Source: an uncultured Eubacteriales bacterium
GTDB taxonomy: Bacteria; Bacillota; Clostridia; Oscillospirales; Oscillospiraceae
Direction of reading: 5' to 3'
Assembly: GCA_900555735.1 (NCBI GenBank)
Contig: USMI01000042.1
Coordinates: 1-13,475 of the forward strand
DNA length: 13,475 bases
The position numbers and the translations under genes were made by a program. Positions 1 through 8,048 of this stretch are shown one piece after another. How positions within the stretch are numbered: position 1 is the first letter of the stretch; every line of letters starts with the position of its first letter. Below the pieces are notes generated by a model. It saw nothing but the letters and a program-made list of their open reading frames with translations. It was not told the origin of the DNA and searched no databases.

Positions 1-83
1 TGACCCGCGATCCTCGTATGAAGGAGCGTAAGAAGTACGGTCTGAAGGCCGCCCGCCGCGCACCTCAGTTCTCCAAGCGCTAA
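1..83 (+). CDS. rpsI: 30S ribosomal protein S9, C-terminal fragment
   Basis: The window starts inside this gene, so only the last 27 codons are visible (reading from base 3 to the TAA at 81-83). The peptide runs TRDPRMKERKKYGLKAARRA and ends PQFSKR, the highly conserved basic tail of bacterial S9, which reaches the tRNA in the ribosomal P site. The match to the family's universally conserved C-terminus leaves little doubt. An intrinsic terminator follows 20 bases after the stop. The last 16 coding bases before the stop are repeated exactly at 263-278, which suggests that the 3' end of this gene has served as an integration site; because the tail is regenerated, the protein stays intact. Confidence 0.97.
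   Translation, partial: TRDPRMKERKKYGLKAARRAPQFSKR
66..81 (+). repeat. Direct repeat copy 1 in the rpsI 3' end (candidate att core)
   Basis: CAGTTCTCCAAGCGCT, in rpsI just before the stop, is identical to 263-278, with the copies offset by 197 bases. A short exact repeat of a ribosomal gene's 3' end in the adjacent intergenic DNA is typical of site-specific integration that restores the target gene. rpsI is a known integration target for mobile elements in Firmicutes. No integrase is visible here, so the att assignment is an inference. Confidence 0.6.
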
Positions 84-103
84 ACGTTATATTGCGTCTT
101 CTC

Positions 104-137
104 AGTTCCGGAAGCCATTTGGCTTCCGGAACTTTTT
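104..137 (+). terminator. Intrinsic terminator of rpsI
   Basis: A perfect 13-bp stem (104-116 pairing with 121-133) with the four-base loop ATTT is followed by five T residues (133-137). It lies 20 bases after the rpsI stop and is a textbook Rho-independent terminator, so the downstream genes need their own promoter. Confidence 0.93.
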
Positions 138-175
138 GCCACCCGCCGCGCATGCCCTCGTTGCGCCAACCGCCT
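138..175 (+). repeat. Diverged GC-rich repeat, copy A
   Basis: This segment aligns without gaps to 350-387 at an offset of 212 bases; most differences are C/T or G/A transitions. Its first 15 bases also match rpsI bases 48-62 with one difference (GCCRCCCGCCGCGCA). It therefore looks like a decayed copy of sequence associated with the rpsI 3' end rather than a gene. Confidence 0.5.
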
Positions 176-259
176 GTCGGTCACATTCGTGCCCGCCAGA
201 CGGGGCGCTGCCTTGAAAGCGCCTTGCTGCATCCGCCACAGGCGGCGCTGCGGCGCTTT
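165..259. other. GC-rich stretch with nested inverted repeats, no gene
   Basis: No credible gene is present. Several perfect inverted repeats lie here: CCGCCTGT at 170-177 pairs with 238-245, and AAAGCGCC at 216-223 pairs with 252-259. Such symmetry could be decayed recombinase arm sites or a small structured RNA, but no promoter or known RNA family is recognised. Confidence 0.3.
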
Positions 260-262
260 CCC

Positions 263-278
263 CAGTTCTCCAAGCGCT
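263..278 (+). repeat. Direct repeat copy 2 of the rpsI tail (candidate att remnant)
   Basis: This is an exact second copy of the 16 bases at 66-81, again followed by a stop codon in the same phase (TGA instead of TAA). A spurious reading frame ending here would finish with PQFSKR, the S9 tail. Like copy 1, it is followed by a terminator hairpin (301-330) and a GC-rich segment, so it behaves as the start of a second, diverged unit. Confidence 0.6.
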
Positions 279-300
279 GAGTTTATACCCTGTTTTTTGA

Positions 301-336
301 CAAAGGCTTCTGCTTCGGCAGGAGCCTTTGTTTCTT
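301..336 (+). terminator. Second intrinsic terminator in the rpsI-downstream region
   Basis: A 13-bp stem with one G-U pair (301-313 with 318-330) closes a TTCG tetraloop and is followed by TTTCTT. It lies 22 bases after the second copy of the rpsI tail, where a terminator would sit if that copy had once been the real gene end. Confidence 0.75.
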
Positions 337-349
337 CCGGAGCTCTTTT

Positions 350-387
350 GCTGCCCGTTGCGTGTGCCCTCGTCGCGTCAGCCGCTC
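350..387 (+). repeat. Diverged GC-rich repeat, copy B
   Basis: Partner of 138-175, also placed after a terminator hairpin and a short CTTCCGGA motif (334-341, matching 123-130). The conserved order of rpsI tail, hairpin and GC-rich segment in both units suggests an old tandem duplication or successive integrations. Confidence 0.5.
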
Positions 388-421
388 CAGCATAGTTTTT
401 TGTAAAAGTCGCAAGGTGGAA

Positions 422-450
422 TTGATTGCAGGCCTTGAGCATGTTATAAT
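422..450 (+). promoter_or_regulatory. Sigma-A type promoter of the kinase/TIR operon
   Basis: TTGATT at 422-427 and a perfect TATAAT at 445-450 are separated by 17 bases, with a TG extended -10 element at 442-443. Transcription would start near 457, leaving a leader of about 100 bases before the first start codon at 560. This is the only strong promoter seen for the five-gene operon. Confidence 0.8.
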
Positions 451-559
451 TTTATACAGTATTTCGCATTGTGATCGCCGCCGGTATTGACCAGCCGAAG
501 CCGGCTCAATCATTGGGCCGAAAAAGAAATGATATATTGAAGAGCAGGGGGATAGGGAC

Positions 560-2902
560 ATGCCGAACAAGCCATTTGAATACACCCTGAATATGGCATC
601 CATTTTTCAAGGAAAGCTCTCGGAACTGAAAAGCTACTATTGCAGGGAGGATATCGTGCTGGCGCTCAGCGATTATGACCACGCGCCGAAGGATGCCAAA
701 AGCTTCCGGATGAGAGACCTCTCCCGCCTGTGTACTGCGCGGGGGCTCGACGCGCAGGAGCTGATCGCAGACAGAACCCTGTTGGAGCAGGTCCCGACGC
801 GCTCCGAGCTTCAGGACGAATTGCTCCGGTCCTTTTACGACATGTATGCGCAGTTCCCTGCGACGAGCGATTTCATGGCACGGATCGTGCGGCGTTTAGC
901 GCCGGAATACGCTTCCGACCCTGTGGAGGTCGCGATCCTGAAGAAATTCGTCGCGGGCGGCGGACGTAATTTCAAGCGGTTCCATGTGGCCTCCATTATG
1001 GATTGGGCCAAACGGCGGCTGACTCCGGGGGAGCTTGCCTCCTATGCCACAGAGACGGAGGAAGAAAGGACGCGGCGTCTTCTTTCCAAGATCGATGCGT
1101 CTATTTTTGCGCAGGATACCGTTGAAATGACTGCCCTCGATATCCTCAAGCTGATCCTTGACCGTATCCCCAAATACCAGAGGGACGAAAGCCTGTCCTT
1201 CGAGACGATCGAATTGTCCGAAGAAACACGCGCCGCCCTGACGGAAGCTTTGGGCAGCGGGGCGGGCGATGACTATGAACAGCTTCAGGCGTTTTACCGC
1301 CGCGTTTCGGACGGTGGCATTCCGGACGGCGGACAGCGCTTCGCCGAGCTGGTCTCCGGTATCGAACGCGACTTTAGAACGCAGCTGAAAACCATCAGAC
1401 GCATATCGAAAGTGGCTAAGGCCGGAACGGCCGCCGAGTTATACAAGCAGGCCAAGAAGGACGCCATAAAGGCCAAGAGGAACGCCGTGAAAAAGGACAG
1501 CATCGACCTTGAGCTTATCGAAATGTGCCGCGATCTGGCGGCGGGAAACTTCCGTGTCAACGGCAAGACAAAGGTATATTTATACTATTTCGCCTTCATG
1601 TTCGGAATGACCGTCCCCATGGAGGGCCGGGAATGTGCGCCGGAACGGGATCTTGTCAAGAATCTGTTTCAGGATTTTTATAACGACAATCTCCTGCGGC
1701 TGCTGTCCTCGGATTATTCCGACCCGAAAAAGGCGGCCGCGCTGGAGCGGGAGCCTACCGGCGAGGGGATCAACTACAAGAGCTTTGTTGAGGTGATCTA
1801 TCTTTACTTCCTGTGCCGGGAGGATCTGAGCATGACGCCGGGCGAAAAAATCGATGCGGCGGAGGCTGTCATTCTGAATTGCGTAAAGCGCGCCAAGAAG
1901 GACGGGTGGCCCGCCTCGCAGCCTGTCGGCACGCACACCGAGGTGTACCGGGAGCTTCATGTCAACGTGCTGCTCAACAAGGCTCCCGAGGAGATCGCCG
2001 ACTATATTCTGGCGCACTATCAGGTGTTCTCGCCGGATAGCGCCGGTATTGCCCGGATCATGGTGGCCGCCGAGGAAAATACCGCCTCTGATCTGATCGA
2101 GGAGATCATGAGCGGGCTGGATGAGGCGTATTTGGATATTCCGCCGTTCGATGCCTGCCAGAGGGCGGATCGGAACAGGGGGATCAAGGATGATATTATG
2201 TTCCAGTCGGACAACTCCGCCTTCGACTGGAAGGTCAAAACGCTGCTGGAGGAACGCTATGCCGGCGACACGGCGTTCCTGAAGGTAGTCCGCGCCTTGG
2301 ATGACAGAACGCACATCAGCAGCGGCCGGTTCAACAAGAGCGCCCGTGACAGAATGCTGATGCTGCTCCATGTTCTGGCGGCGCAGTCCGCGGAGCAGAG
2401 CCCCCTGTCCATGTTCAAGCTCCAGCGCCGGATGGAGGAACGGGGGATCGTCTCCGTGGGAACACAGCTCTCCACCGCCATCGGTGGGCTTATCGATATC
2501 GGCTTCGACATCCGCAGGAACGGGGACAGCTTCTACTTGGGCGAGCGTGAATATGAGGACGATATTCTGGACCGCCTGCTGAAGAAGGTCTCCACCCTGT
2601 ATTACGATATCGACAGCACCTCCGAGCTGCTTATGACCGAGGCGTTGATCCGCCGGACAAGGTCTGATAAGCGCGTTACCCGGAGTGAGCTGATTGCCAT
2701 TCACCTCAATTATTACATCTCCCTGCTGAGCGACACGGACGGCCTTGACACCTTTCCCGATGTGTTCGAGGACTATGCCGCCACCATCGACCCGTATCTG
2801 GAGGAGGCACGATACCAGCCGCTGAGCGAAAAGAACATCTTTGACATGTACGTTGTGACCGCTCTGTACTTCTATCTGGTGGAGAATAACGGCTACATGT
2901 AA
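560..2902 (+). CDS. Large helical protein of unknown function, first gene of kinase/TIR operon
   Basis: I do not recognise this 780-aa protein. It appears soluble, with no signal peptide or membrane segment, and is predominantly alpha-helical. A lysine-rich, coiled-coil-prone stretch lies near residues 285-315 (KAGTAAELYKQAKKDAIKAK). The region near residues 595-665 has a winged-helix-like order: helices around SPLSMFKLQRRMEERG, a helix ending in IDIGFDI, then a short hairpin RNGDSFYLGE; this reading is tentative. No nuclease, ATPase or kinase motif was found. The ATG at 560 is preceded by AGGGGG at 546-551. It is first in an operon with a phosphatase and a kinase, so it may be a scaffold, substrate or sensor for that pair (inference). 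Confidence 0.85.
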   Translation: MPNKPFEYTLNMASIFQGKLSELKSYYCREDIVLALSDYDHAPKDAKSFRMRDLSRLCTARGLDAQELIADRTLLEQVPTRSELQDELLRSFYDMYAQFPATSDFMARIVRRLAPEYASDPVEVAILKKFVAGGGRNFKRFHVASIMDWAKRRLTPGELASYATETEEERTRRLLSKIDASIFAQDTVEMTALDILKLILDRIPKYQRDESLSFETIELSEETRAALTEALGSGAGDDYEQLQAFYRRVSDGGIPDGGQRFAELVSGIERDFRTQLKTIRRISKVAKAGTAAELYKQAKKDAIKAKRNAVKKDSIDLELIEMCRDLAAGNFRVNGKTKVYLYYFAFMFGMTVPMEGRECAPERDLVKNLFQDFYNDNLLRLLSSDYSDPKKAAALEREPTGEGINYKSFVEVIYLYFLCREDLSMTPGEKIDAAEAVILNCVKRAKKDGWPASQPVGTHTEVYRELHVNVLLNKAPEEIADYILAHYQVFSPDSAGIARIMVAAEENTASDLIEEIMSGLDEAYLDIPPFDACQRADRNRGIKDDIMFQSDNSAFDWKVKTLLEERYAGDTAFLKVVRALDDRTHISSGRFNKSARDRMLMLLHVLAAQSAEQSPLSMFKLQRRMEERGIVSVGTQLSTAIGGLIDIGFDIRRNGDSFYLGEREYEDDILDRLLKKVSTLYYDIDSTSELLMTEALIRRTRSDKRVTRSELIAIHLNYYISLLSDTDGLDTFPDVFEDYAATIDPYLEEARYQPLSEKNIFDMYVVTALYFYLVENNGYM

Positions 2903-2933
2903 GCTTCCCCCCGCTTTTCGGCGAAATCGCTCC

Positions 2934-2958
2934 TGCTATGATCATTACGATCAAAGCA
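2934..2958 (+). other. Inverted repeat just upstream of the phosphatase RBS
   Basis: TGCTATGATC (2934-2943) pairs with GATCAAAGCA (2949-2958), 9 of 10 positions, around a five-base loop and abuts the AAAGGAG at 2958-2964. In mRNA it could modulate translation of the phosphatase relative to the first gene; as DNA it could be an operator. There is no T-run, so it is not a terminator. Confidence 0.3.
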
Positions 2959-2970
2959 AAGGAGTGATGC

Positions 2971-3654
2971 GTGCAAATGGCCATTCATAAATTCAGTAAA
3001 ACCGGCACTTATCATACGGCTCGGAATGAGGAGAATCAGGACTGCTTATACAGCATAGAGGAAAAGGATTTTCTTGCAGTCATGCTGGCCGACGGGGCCA
3101 CCGCGTGTGAAAGGGGCTTGGAGGGCGCCAGACTGTCATGCGAAGCCATGGCGCAGGTCATCAGGCAGGAGGGCAGCGGATTCTTTCATTATCCCAAGGA
3201 GAAGATCGCGTATCTTCTGACGGAGCAGATCCTCTATTTTCTGGAGCGCGGCAAGCCGGACGGCTGTGACATCCGGGAGTACGGAAGCACCTTCTCATTG
3301 GTCTTTTTGGAAAAGGATACGGGGCGGGCGGTATTGGTCAATCTCGGAGACAGCGCCGTCATCGCCATTGACGAAAATGGGTTTTCCTATTTACTGCGGC
3401 CGAAAAGATATCGCGGCGCACCCTGCCTGACCACCACAGACGGCGCCGGCCGGGCCATCGAGGTCGCCGTGCGTATGTTGACGCCGGGAGGCAGTATTCT
3501 GGTGTGCTCCGACGGCTTTCTGGATCAGCTGCAAAAGGGCAGCGTTGCTTCCCTGCTGAATTCCTATGACACGGACGGCTTGGATCATCAACTGTCCCTG
3601 CTGGAAAACGAGGATGATTGCAGCTATATTTCATTCACACGGAGAAGAGATTAA
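2971..3654 (+). CDS. PP2C-family Ser/Thr protein phosphatase
   Basis: This 227-aa protein has the motifs of metal-dependent PP2C phosphatases: RNEENQD (D24), ADGATAC (D41, G42), LGDS (126-128), CSDG (180-182) and the late acidic pair D215-D216 in EDDCSYISF. These aspartates normally hold two Mn/Mg ions for hydrolysis of phospho-Ser/Thr. It is near the minimal length of a single catalytic domain, with no membrane or sensor domain. The GTG at 2971 is six bases from AAAGGAG (2958-2964); the in-frame ATG at 2977 is an alternative start. It lies 21 bases before a protein kinase gene, the usual arrangement for a bacterial kinase and its opposing phosphatase, so the downstream kinase or its targets are the likely substrate (inference). 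Confidence 0.92.
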   Translation: MQMAIHKFSKTGTYHTARNEENQDCLYSIEEKDFLAVMLADGATACERGLEGARLSCEAMAQVIRQEGSGFFHYPKEKIAYLLTEQILYFLERGKPDGCDIREYGSTFSLVFLEKDTGRAVLVNLGDSAVIAIDENGFSYLLRPKRYRGAPCLTTTDGAGRAIEVAVRMLTPGGSILVCSDGFLDQLQKGSVASLLNSYDTDGLDHQLSLLENEDDCSYISFTRRRD

Positions 3655-3675
3655 AGATAAGGAGATAGAAGGGCT

Positions 3676-6600
3676 ATGGAGGAATCGGGACGTAAATATC
3701 TCACTGGTTCGATCCTGCTGTCCAGAAATGAGGACGGAAGCGCGCCGGAGGAATATCATATCAAGTCTGTGATTGGCGAGGGCGGATCCACGGTATGCTA
3801 TGAGGCGGCAAGAACGCGAAAGGACGGGATCGTGGAGACCGGAAAGCTGAAGGAGTTTTATCCGGTGGATTCTGTGGTCGGAAATCAGGCGTGGTATTAT
3901 TCGCTAGAGCGCCTTGCAAACGGACAACTGGTCCCGGGTGCCGGTACGGTCCGCAAGTTCGGCGAAATGTGTCAGGATTACCTCAGCACATACAGGCTGC
4001 TGCGAAAGGTCATGGCGGACAATCCCAAGAATGAGATCCTGAAGGGATATATCCAGCACGGCGAGGTCCTGTACGGCTGTATGGCCGGTGAAGGTGCGCA
4101 GAACTGCGGCACAGAGGAGCTTGCCCACCGCAGACCCACGGTGTATATCTGGTCTCCGGGCGTGCCGGGAAAGGGCTTTGACCTCTATCTGTCCGAGATA
4201 CGGAAGGATCCCGCGAAGCAGCCGGAAAGCTGGCTGCAAAACATTCTGTGCGTTGTGGATAACCTGACGGACTGCATCAAGGCTCTGCACACGGCGGGAC
4301 TGATGCACATGGATATCAAGCCGTCCAATTTTCTGGTACAGTATGACAGCGATTTCGAGATCAAGCCAAATAACATCTCTCTTTTTGACATCAACACGCT
4401 ATGCTCCATTGACAGCGAATACCTGAGAGCATCCGGGTCAGAGGGCTACTGTGCGCCTGAGGTGCTGCGAGGCCGGGCGGATAACCGCTCCGACATCTAC
4501 TCCATCGGCGCGATGCTGTTCAACGCCATCGTGATCGTGAAGGATATTCCGGACGGACTATATCGTGACGCCTTCTATCCGTGCATCGATCAGCTGGTGA
4601 AGCACTCTGCGCTGTTTCTGGCCTCGGAGACGAACTCCGACGCGGCGCTCATGTCCAGACTGTGCGGAATTCTGGAGCGGTGTCTGGCAAAGGACCCCAG
4701 AAAGCGGTATCAAAGCTGCTCGGAATTGAAGGCCGATCTGGAAAAGGCGAGACAGCGATTGACCAGAATGCTTTGGACACCGGTGGAAAAAAGTACAGAG
4801 GGACTATCCGAGCCTACCGTGGTGATCCAGAAGCTGCTCTATGAGCATCCGCTGTATGAGTCTGTTGCCACCGGCGCGGCGCACATCAATGTGCTTGTGA
4901 TCGGCTCCGGCACCTATGGACAGCGATTCATCGACATCTGCTTACAGGCGGGACAGATGTCCGGGGTCGGCCTGCGTATCACCGCCGTCTCCGACGAGCC
5001 GGAGGAGGACAGGGCGGCATATCTGCGCTTCCGGCCCGCGATCAGCGAGTTTGTGAATGTCAACGGTTCCCTGCGGGGAAAGGAGCAGCTGGCGTATGCG
5101 GCACTGGAGTTCCTCGGCATCGCCGGGGAACACGGCGAGACCGGTCCCCTGCGTTTTACGCAGAAAATGTCGCAGCTGAACAGAGACATCGTTCAGTCGC
5201 TTCTCCGATCTGCCGAGGCGCAGAGCGCATATGACTATGTGTTTGTTTCTCTGGGGAATGACCGGCTCAGCAGGGCCATTGCCAAGTTATTTTCCGAAGG
5301 GAGCGGCCACGCCTGCCCGGTATGCTACGTCAGCCAGAGCACCGTCCGCTCCGGAAAAGCGGACACACAGAACAGGCTGTATCCGGTGTGTGTCAACGCG
5401 CCAGTGGATGTGGCGTCTATCGCGCAGGGGCTGGGCGAAATGGCCTTTAACACCCACGTTTCATGGAACAGCTCCTTAAACATCGACGTGACGCGGGAAC
5501 GCAGACGGTTTTTTGAGAGCACGGCGGAGCAGGACAAATACAACCGAACCGCTTCCCTCGCCTTTGCGCTTTCCATCAAATATAAGCTGCACAGTGTCCA
5601 GATCGAATGTACCGACCCGGAAGAGGCGGCCAGACGGTTTTCCCAGCAGATTTTGGAGGCGCGCTTTACACAGCCGGAGGCAAAAGCGAAATTTGACCGC
5701 ATGGTCGACCTTGAGCACAGGCGATGGGTACTGGAGCGCGCCGCCGACGGATGGACCGCGCCCAGAGACGAACAGGGCAGGCTCCGCCTTGAAGATTGTG
5801 TGGTACGGGGCAGCGTCAAGGACGCCGCGAACCGGACGCACCCCTGTATGATCCGCGGGTCTGAAAGCGCACCTCTCAGCGACCCGAAGTATTCCGCCGA
5901 CGACCATAGGCTGTGGAACGAGGGCGAGATCGACAGCAGTCTGGATGAGCTGGACCGAATGTCGCTGGAGCTGCACAGATGCTTCCGGAGGCAGGCGCAG
6001 CAGCTGAAGCAGGACAGCAGCCTTCAAGACTCCGACCTGCGGCTGATCCAAGAACTGATCCCGGCAGGCTGCGAGGATGCCGAAAGAGCCTTTAAGCAGT
6101 TTCAGTTCGCTTTGAAGAACATCCGCAGCGGCGTGGAAAGCTACAGCAGGCAGTACGGTTACTATCAGGACGCCTTGAAGCAGACGCTGTTCGCCGTGCC
6201 TGAGGAGGTCAGGGCAAAGATTGACGAGCGGCTGGCCGTGATCGCCCGCACCTTCTTCCCTGTTATCGAGAGCAATCTGTACCGCAATTACAAGGCGTAT
6301 GACGCGGTGCTGGTGGAAAAGATCCCCTTCATTTTGAGCTATCGCTATATGTCGGCTATCGCAATGGCCTTTGAGGACGGCAAGTATCAGAATGGCCGGA
6401 ATGAAGCCGTCTTCACCAATGTCGCCGCCGCCACGGTGCTGAGTCCCGAAAGGCTCCTGTTTCTATACTGCTATAACAAGGCCTCTGATCTGGAGCTGTT
6501 GATCCGGAAGCTGGACGCGGTGCTGAACTATCTGGGAAAGCGCAGTGTTCACTGCGGCGTTGAATTTGCCGCGGCGTGCCTGCGGGAAGTGCCGGACGGG

Positions 6601-8025
6601 GAGCGCGAAAGGCTTCACGCCGCGCTGACGAAGCTGCGCAAGCGCTATTTGAAGCGCGGCGGCAACGCTTGGCTCGAAAGCGTGACGGTCTATGATGCGG
6701 CCCACGACGCCGAGGCCGCCGCAAGACTTTTCGCCCACTTGAGGGAGCATCCGGTCGATCTGTACGACGGCGGCAATCCCCTTTTCCCTTCCGCCTATGA
6801 CAACGCTATGTTTATCGGGCAGGTCACCGACGCGGATATCCCGTATTTTGAATTCGATTGGCGGCACAAGGTGTTCTCCAAGCGGATCCGCTGCGACTAT
6901 TTGAGCTTCGTCAGGGACGCCTCATTCATCCGGATCAGGGACATGTTCGCATTGATGAACGCCTCAGATAACCGGTTCCACCTGCCGGAATTCGCGGAGG
7001 ATTATGAAGCCTTGTGGCGGATCTACACCGGTCAGTATCTGGACGATCAGCCGTTTGAAAACGGCGTTGGAAGCTGGAACAGGCTGTGCATGTGTCTGGC
7101 CAAGTACGAGGCCGACCAGAAGCCCTTGGCCAAAATGGCGGTCAGCACCTCTGCGGCGCCGTCATACAAGGCATTGACCTATTTCCTGCCGGAATTCTGC
7201 TTTACAACGGCAAAAATGCTGGTCCAGAAGCTGGCGGAATACGGCATCGCGGAAGAGGGCTCCCATGTTTCGCCCCATACCAGCGATACCTGCAGACTGG
7301 AGCTGACCATCAACGAGGTGTATGAGCCGCCGCTGCACGCTGTATTCATCCAGCCCCAGATCCTTCTGCCATACTACGGGATCGAGGTACGCAGGTACAA
7401 GGCATACGATGCCGAATACGTTGAGATCAGGAGCAACGGCCTTACGGTCACAGACGCCGATCTGGACTTGGACAGCACGGGCCGTCAAGCAGCGGCACTG
7501 GGCGTATTGCAGCAGCTTGAAAAGGCGCATTTCATCGGTCAGCTCAGGCAGAACACGGCGGAGCCCCGTCTTGTGAGCTTTGTGTACTCCTCCCCGCGGA
7601 TCAAGCGGCTCCTGACAAACGCCGGTGAGATCCTCGCGGTCTATGCGTATTATGACGTGCTGAAAACCGGATACTTTGACGACGCCGCCAGCGGCTATGA
7701 GTTCCGCTGGGAGTCGGGCGGCGTCAAAAATGAGCTGGATCTTGTTCTGACCAAGGGGTTCAGGAGCATCATGGTGGAGTGCAAGGCGGTCGTTGCGCTT
7801 AAACGGGAGTATTATCACAAGCTCCACAGCATCGCCGACCAGTTCGGCATCGGCACCATAAAGGTGCTGCTGGGGAATACCTACGCCCGCTCCAACGCCG
7901 CGGCCAACGAGCTGAATACGGTACAGCGGAGCCGGGGCAGCCAGCTGCATATCGAGACGATCTCCGACGAGGCGCAGATCGTCAATATCGGGCAGACCCT
8001 CGTCCGCCTGATGGAGGAGCAATAA
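3676..8025 (+). CDS. Multidomain Ser/Thr kinase with Rossmann (TrkA-N-like), RyR-like and Card1-like nuclease regions
   Basis: This 1449-aa protein begins with a Hanks-type kinase at about residues 28-360: glycine loop IGEGGST (33-39), probable ATP lysine K59 in KLKEFYP, catalytic loop HMDIKPSN (D213, N218), DIN in place of DFG (D238), APE (260-262) and SDIYSIG (D273). A Rossmann-type GSGTYG (410-415) follows, resembling TrkA-N. Residues 676-768 resemble an RyR domain (EHRRW, ADGW, HPCMIRG). Residues about 905-1090 look CARF-like, including VDLYDGGN near 1027-1034 followed by IPYFEFD. The C-terminus has a PD-(D/E)xK signature: NELD (1352-1355) and ECK (1368-1370), as in the DUF1887/Card1 nucleases. 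Kinase and nuclease motifs are clear; the CARF-like call is tentative. The start is preceded by AAGGAG (3659-3664). Likely role: a nucleotide- or phosphorylation-gated nuclease effector (inference). Confidence 0.9.
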   Translation: MEESGRKYLTGSILLSRNEDGSAPEEYHIKSVIGEGGSTVCYEAARTRKDGIVETGKLKEFYPVDSVVGNQAWYYSLERLANGQLVPGAGTVRKFGEMCQDYLSTYRLLRKVMADNPKNEILKGYIQHGEVLYGCMAGEGAQNCGTEELAHRRPTVYIWSPGVPGKGFDLYLSEIRKDPAKQPESWLQNILCVVDNLTDCIKALHTAGLMHMDIKPSNFLVQYDSDFEIKPNNISLFDINTLCSIDSEYLRASGSEGYCAPEVLRGRADNRSDIYSIGAMLFNAIVIVKDIPDGLYRDAFYPCIDQLVKHSALFLASETNSDAALMSRLCGILERCLAKDPRKRYQSCSELKADLEKARQRLTRMLWTPVEKSTEGLSEPTVVIQKLLYEHPLYESVATGAAHINVLVIGSGTYGQRFIDICLQAGQMSGVGLRITAVSDEPEEDRAAYLRFRPAISEFVNVNGSLRGKEQLAYAALEFLGIAGEHGETGPLRFTQKMSQLNRDIVQSLLRSAEAQSAYDYVFVSLGNDRLSRAIAKLFSEGSGHACPVCYVSQSTVRSGKADTQNRLYPVCVNAPVDVASIAQGLGEMAFNTHVSWNSSLNIDVTRERRRFFESTAEQDKYNRTASLAFALSIKYKLHSVQIECTDPEEAARRFSQQILEARFTQPEAKAKFDRMVDLEHRRWVLERAADGWTAPRDEQGRLRLEDCVVRGSVKDAANRTHPCMIRGSESAPLSDPKYSADDHRLWNEGEIDSSLDELDRMSLELHRCFRRQAQQLKQDSSLQDSDLRLIQELIPAGCEDAERAFKQFQFALKNIRSGVESYSRQYGYYQDALKQTLFAVPEEVRAKIDERLAVIARTFFPVIESNLYRNYKAYDAVLVEKIPFILSYRYMSAIAMAFEDGKYQNGRNEAVFTNVAAATVLSPERLLFLYCYNKASDLELLIRKLDAVLNYLGKRSVHCGVEFAAACLREVPDGERERLHAALTKLRKRYLKRGGNAWLESVTVYDAAHDAEAAARLFAHLREHPVDLYDGGNPLFPSAYDNAMFIGQVTDADIPYFEFDWRHKVFSKRIRCDYLSFVRDASFIRIRDMFALMNASDNRFHLPEFAEDYEALWRIYTGQYLDDQPFENGVGSWNRLCMCLAKYEADQKPLAKMAVSTSAAPSYKALTYFLPEFCFTTAKMLVQKLAEYGIAEEGSHVSPHTSDTCRLELTINEVYEPPLHAVFIQPQILLPYYGIEVRRYKAYDAEYVEIRSNGLTVTDADLDLDSTGRQAAALGVLQQLEKAHFIGQLRQNTAEPRLVSFVYSSPRIKRLLTNAGEILAVYAYYDVLKTGYFDDAASGYEFRWESGGVKNELDLVLTKGFRSIMVECKAVVALKREYYHKLHSIADQFGIGTIKVLLGNTYARSNAAANELNTVQRSRGSQLHIETISDEAQIVNIGQTLVRLMEEQ

Positions 8026-8048
8026 CACATATGCCGAAAGGAGCATTT

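Noticed and set aside
92..280. 62-codon open frame ending in PQFSKR
   Set aside because: Only the last residues resemble S9; it starts inside the rpsI terminator and is better explained as a duplicated rpsI tail.
80..442. 120-codon minus-strand frame across the rpsI downstream region
   Set aside because: It runs through two terminators and the repeats, overlaps the operon promoter, and has no domain or RBS.
1580..2704. 374-codon open frame on the minus strand
   Set aside because: It is antisense to the 780-aa gene in GC-rich DNA, has no RBS or recognisable domain, and its composition is that of a shadow frame.
7162..8046. 294-codon open frame on the minus strand
   Set aside because: It is antisense to the C-terminal nuclease region, whose NELD and ECK motifs are clearly real in the plus frame.
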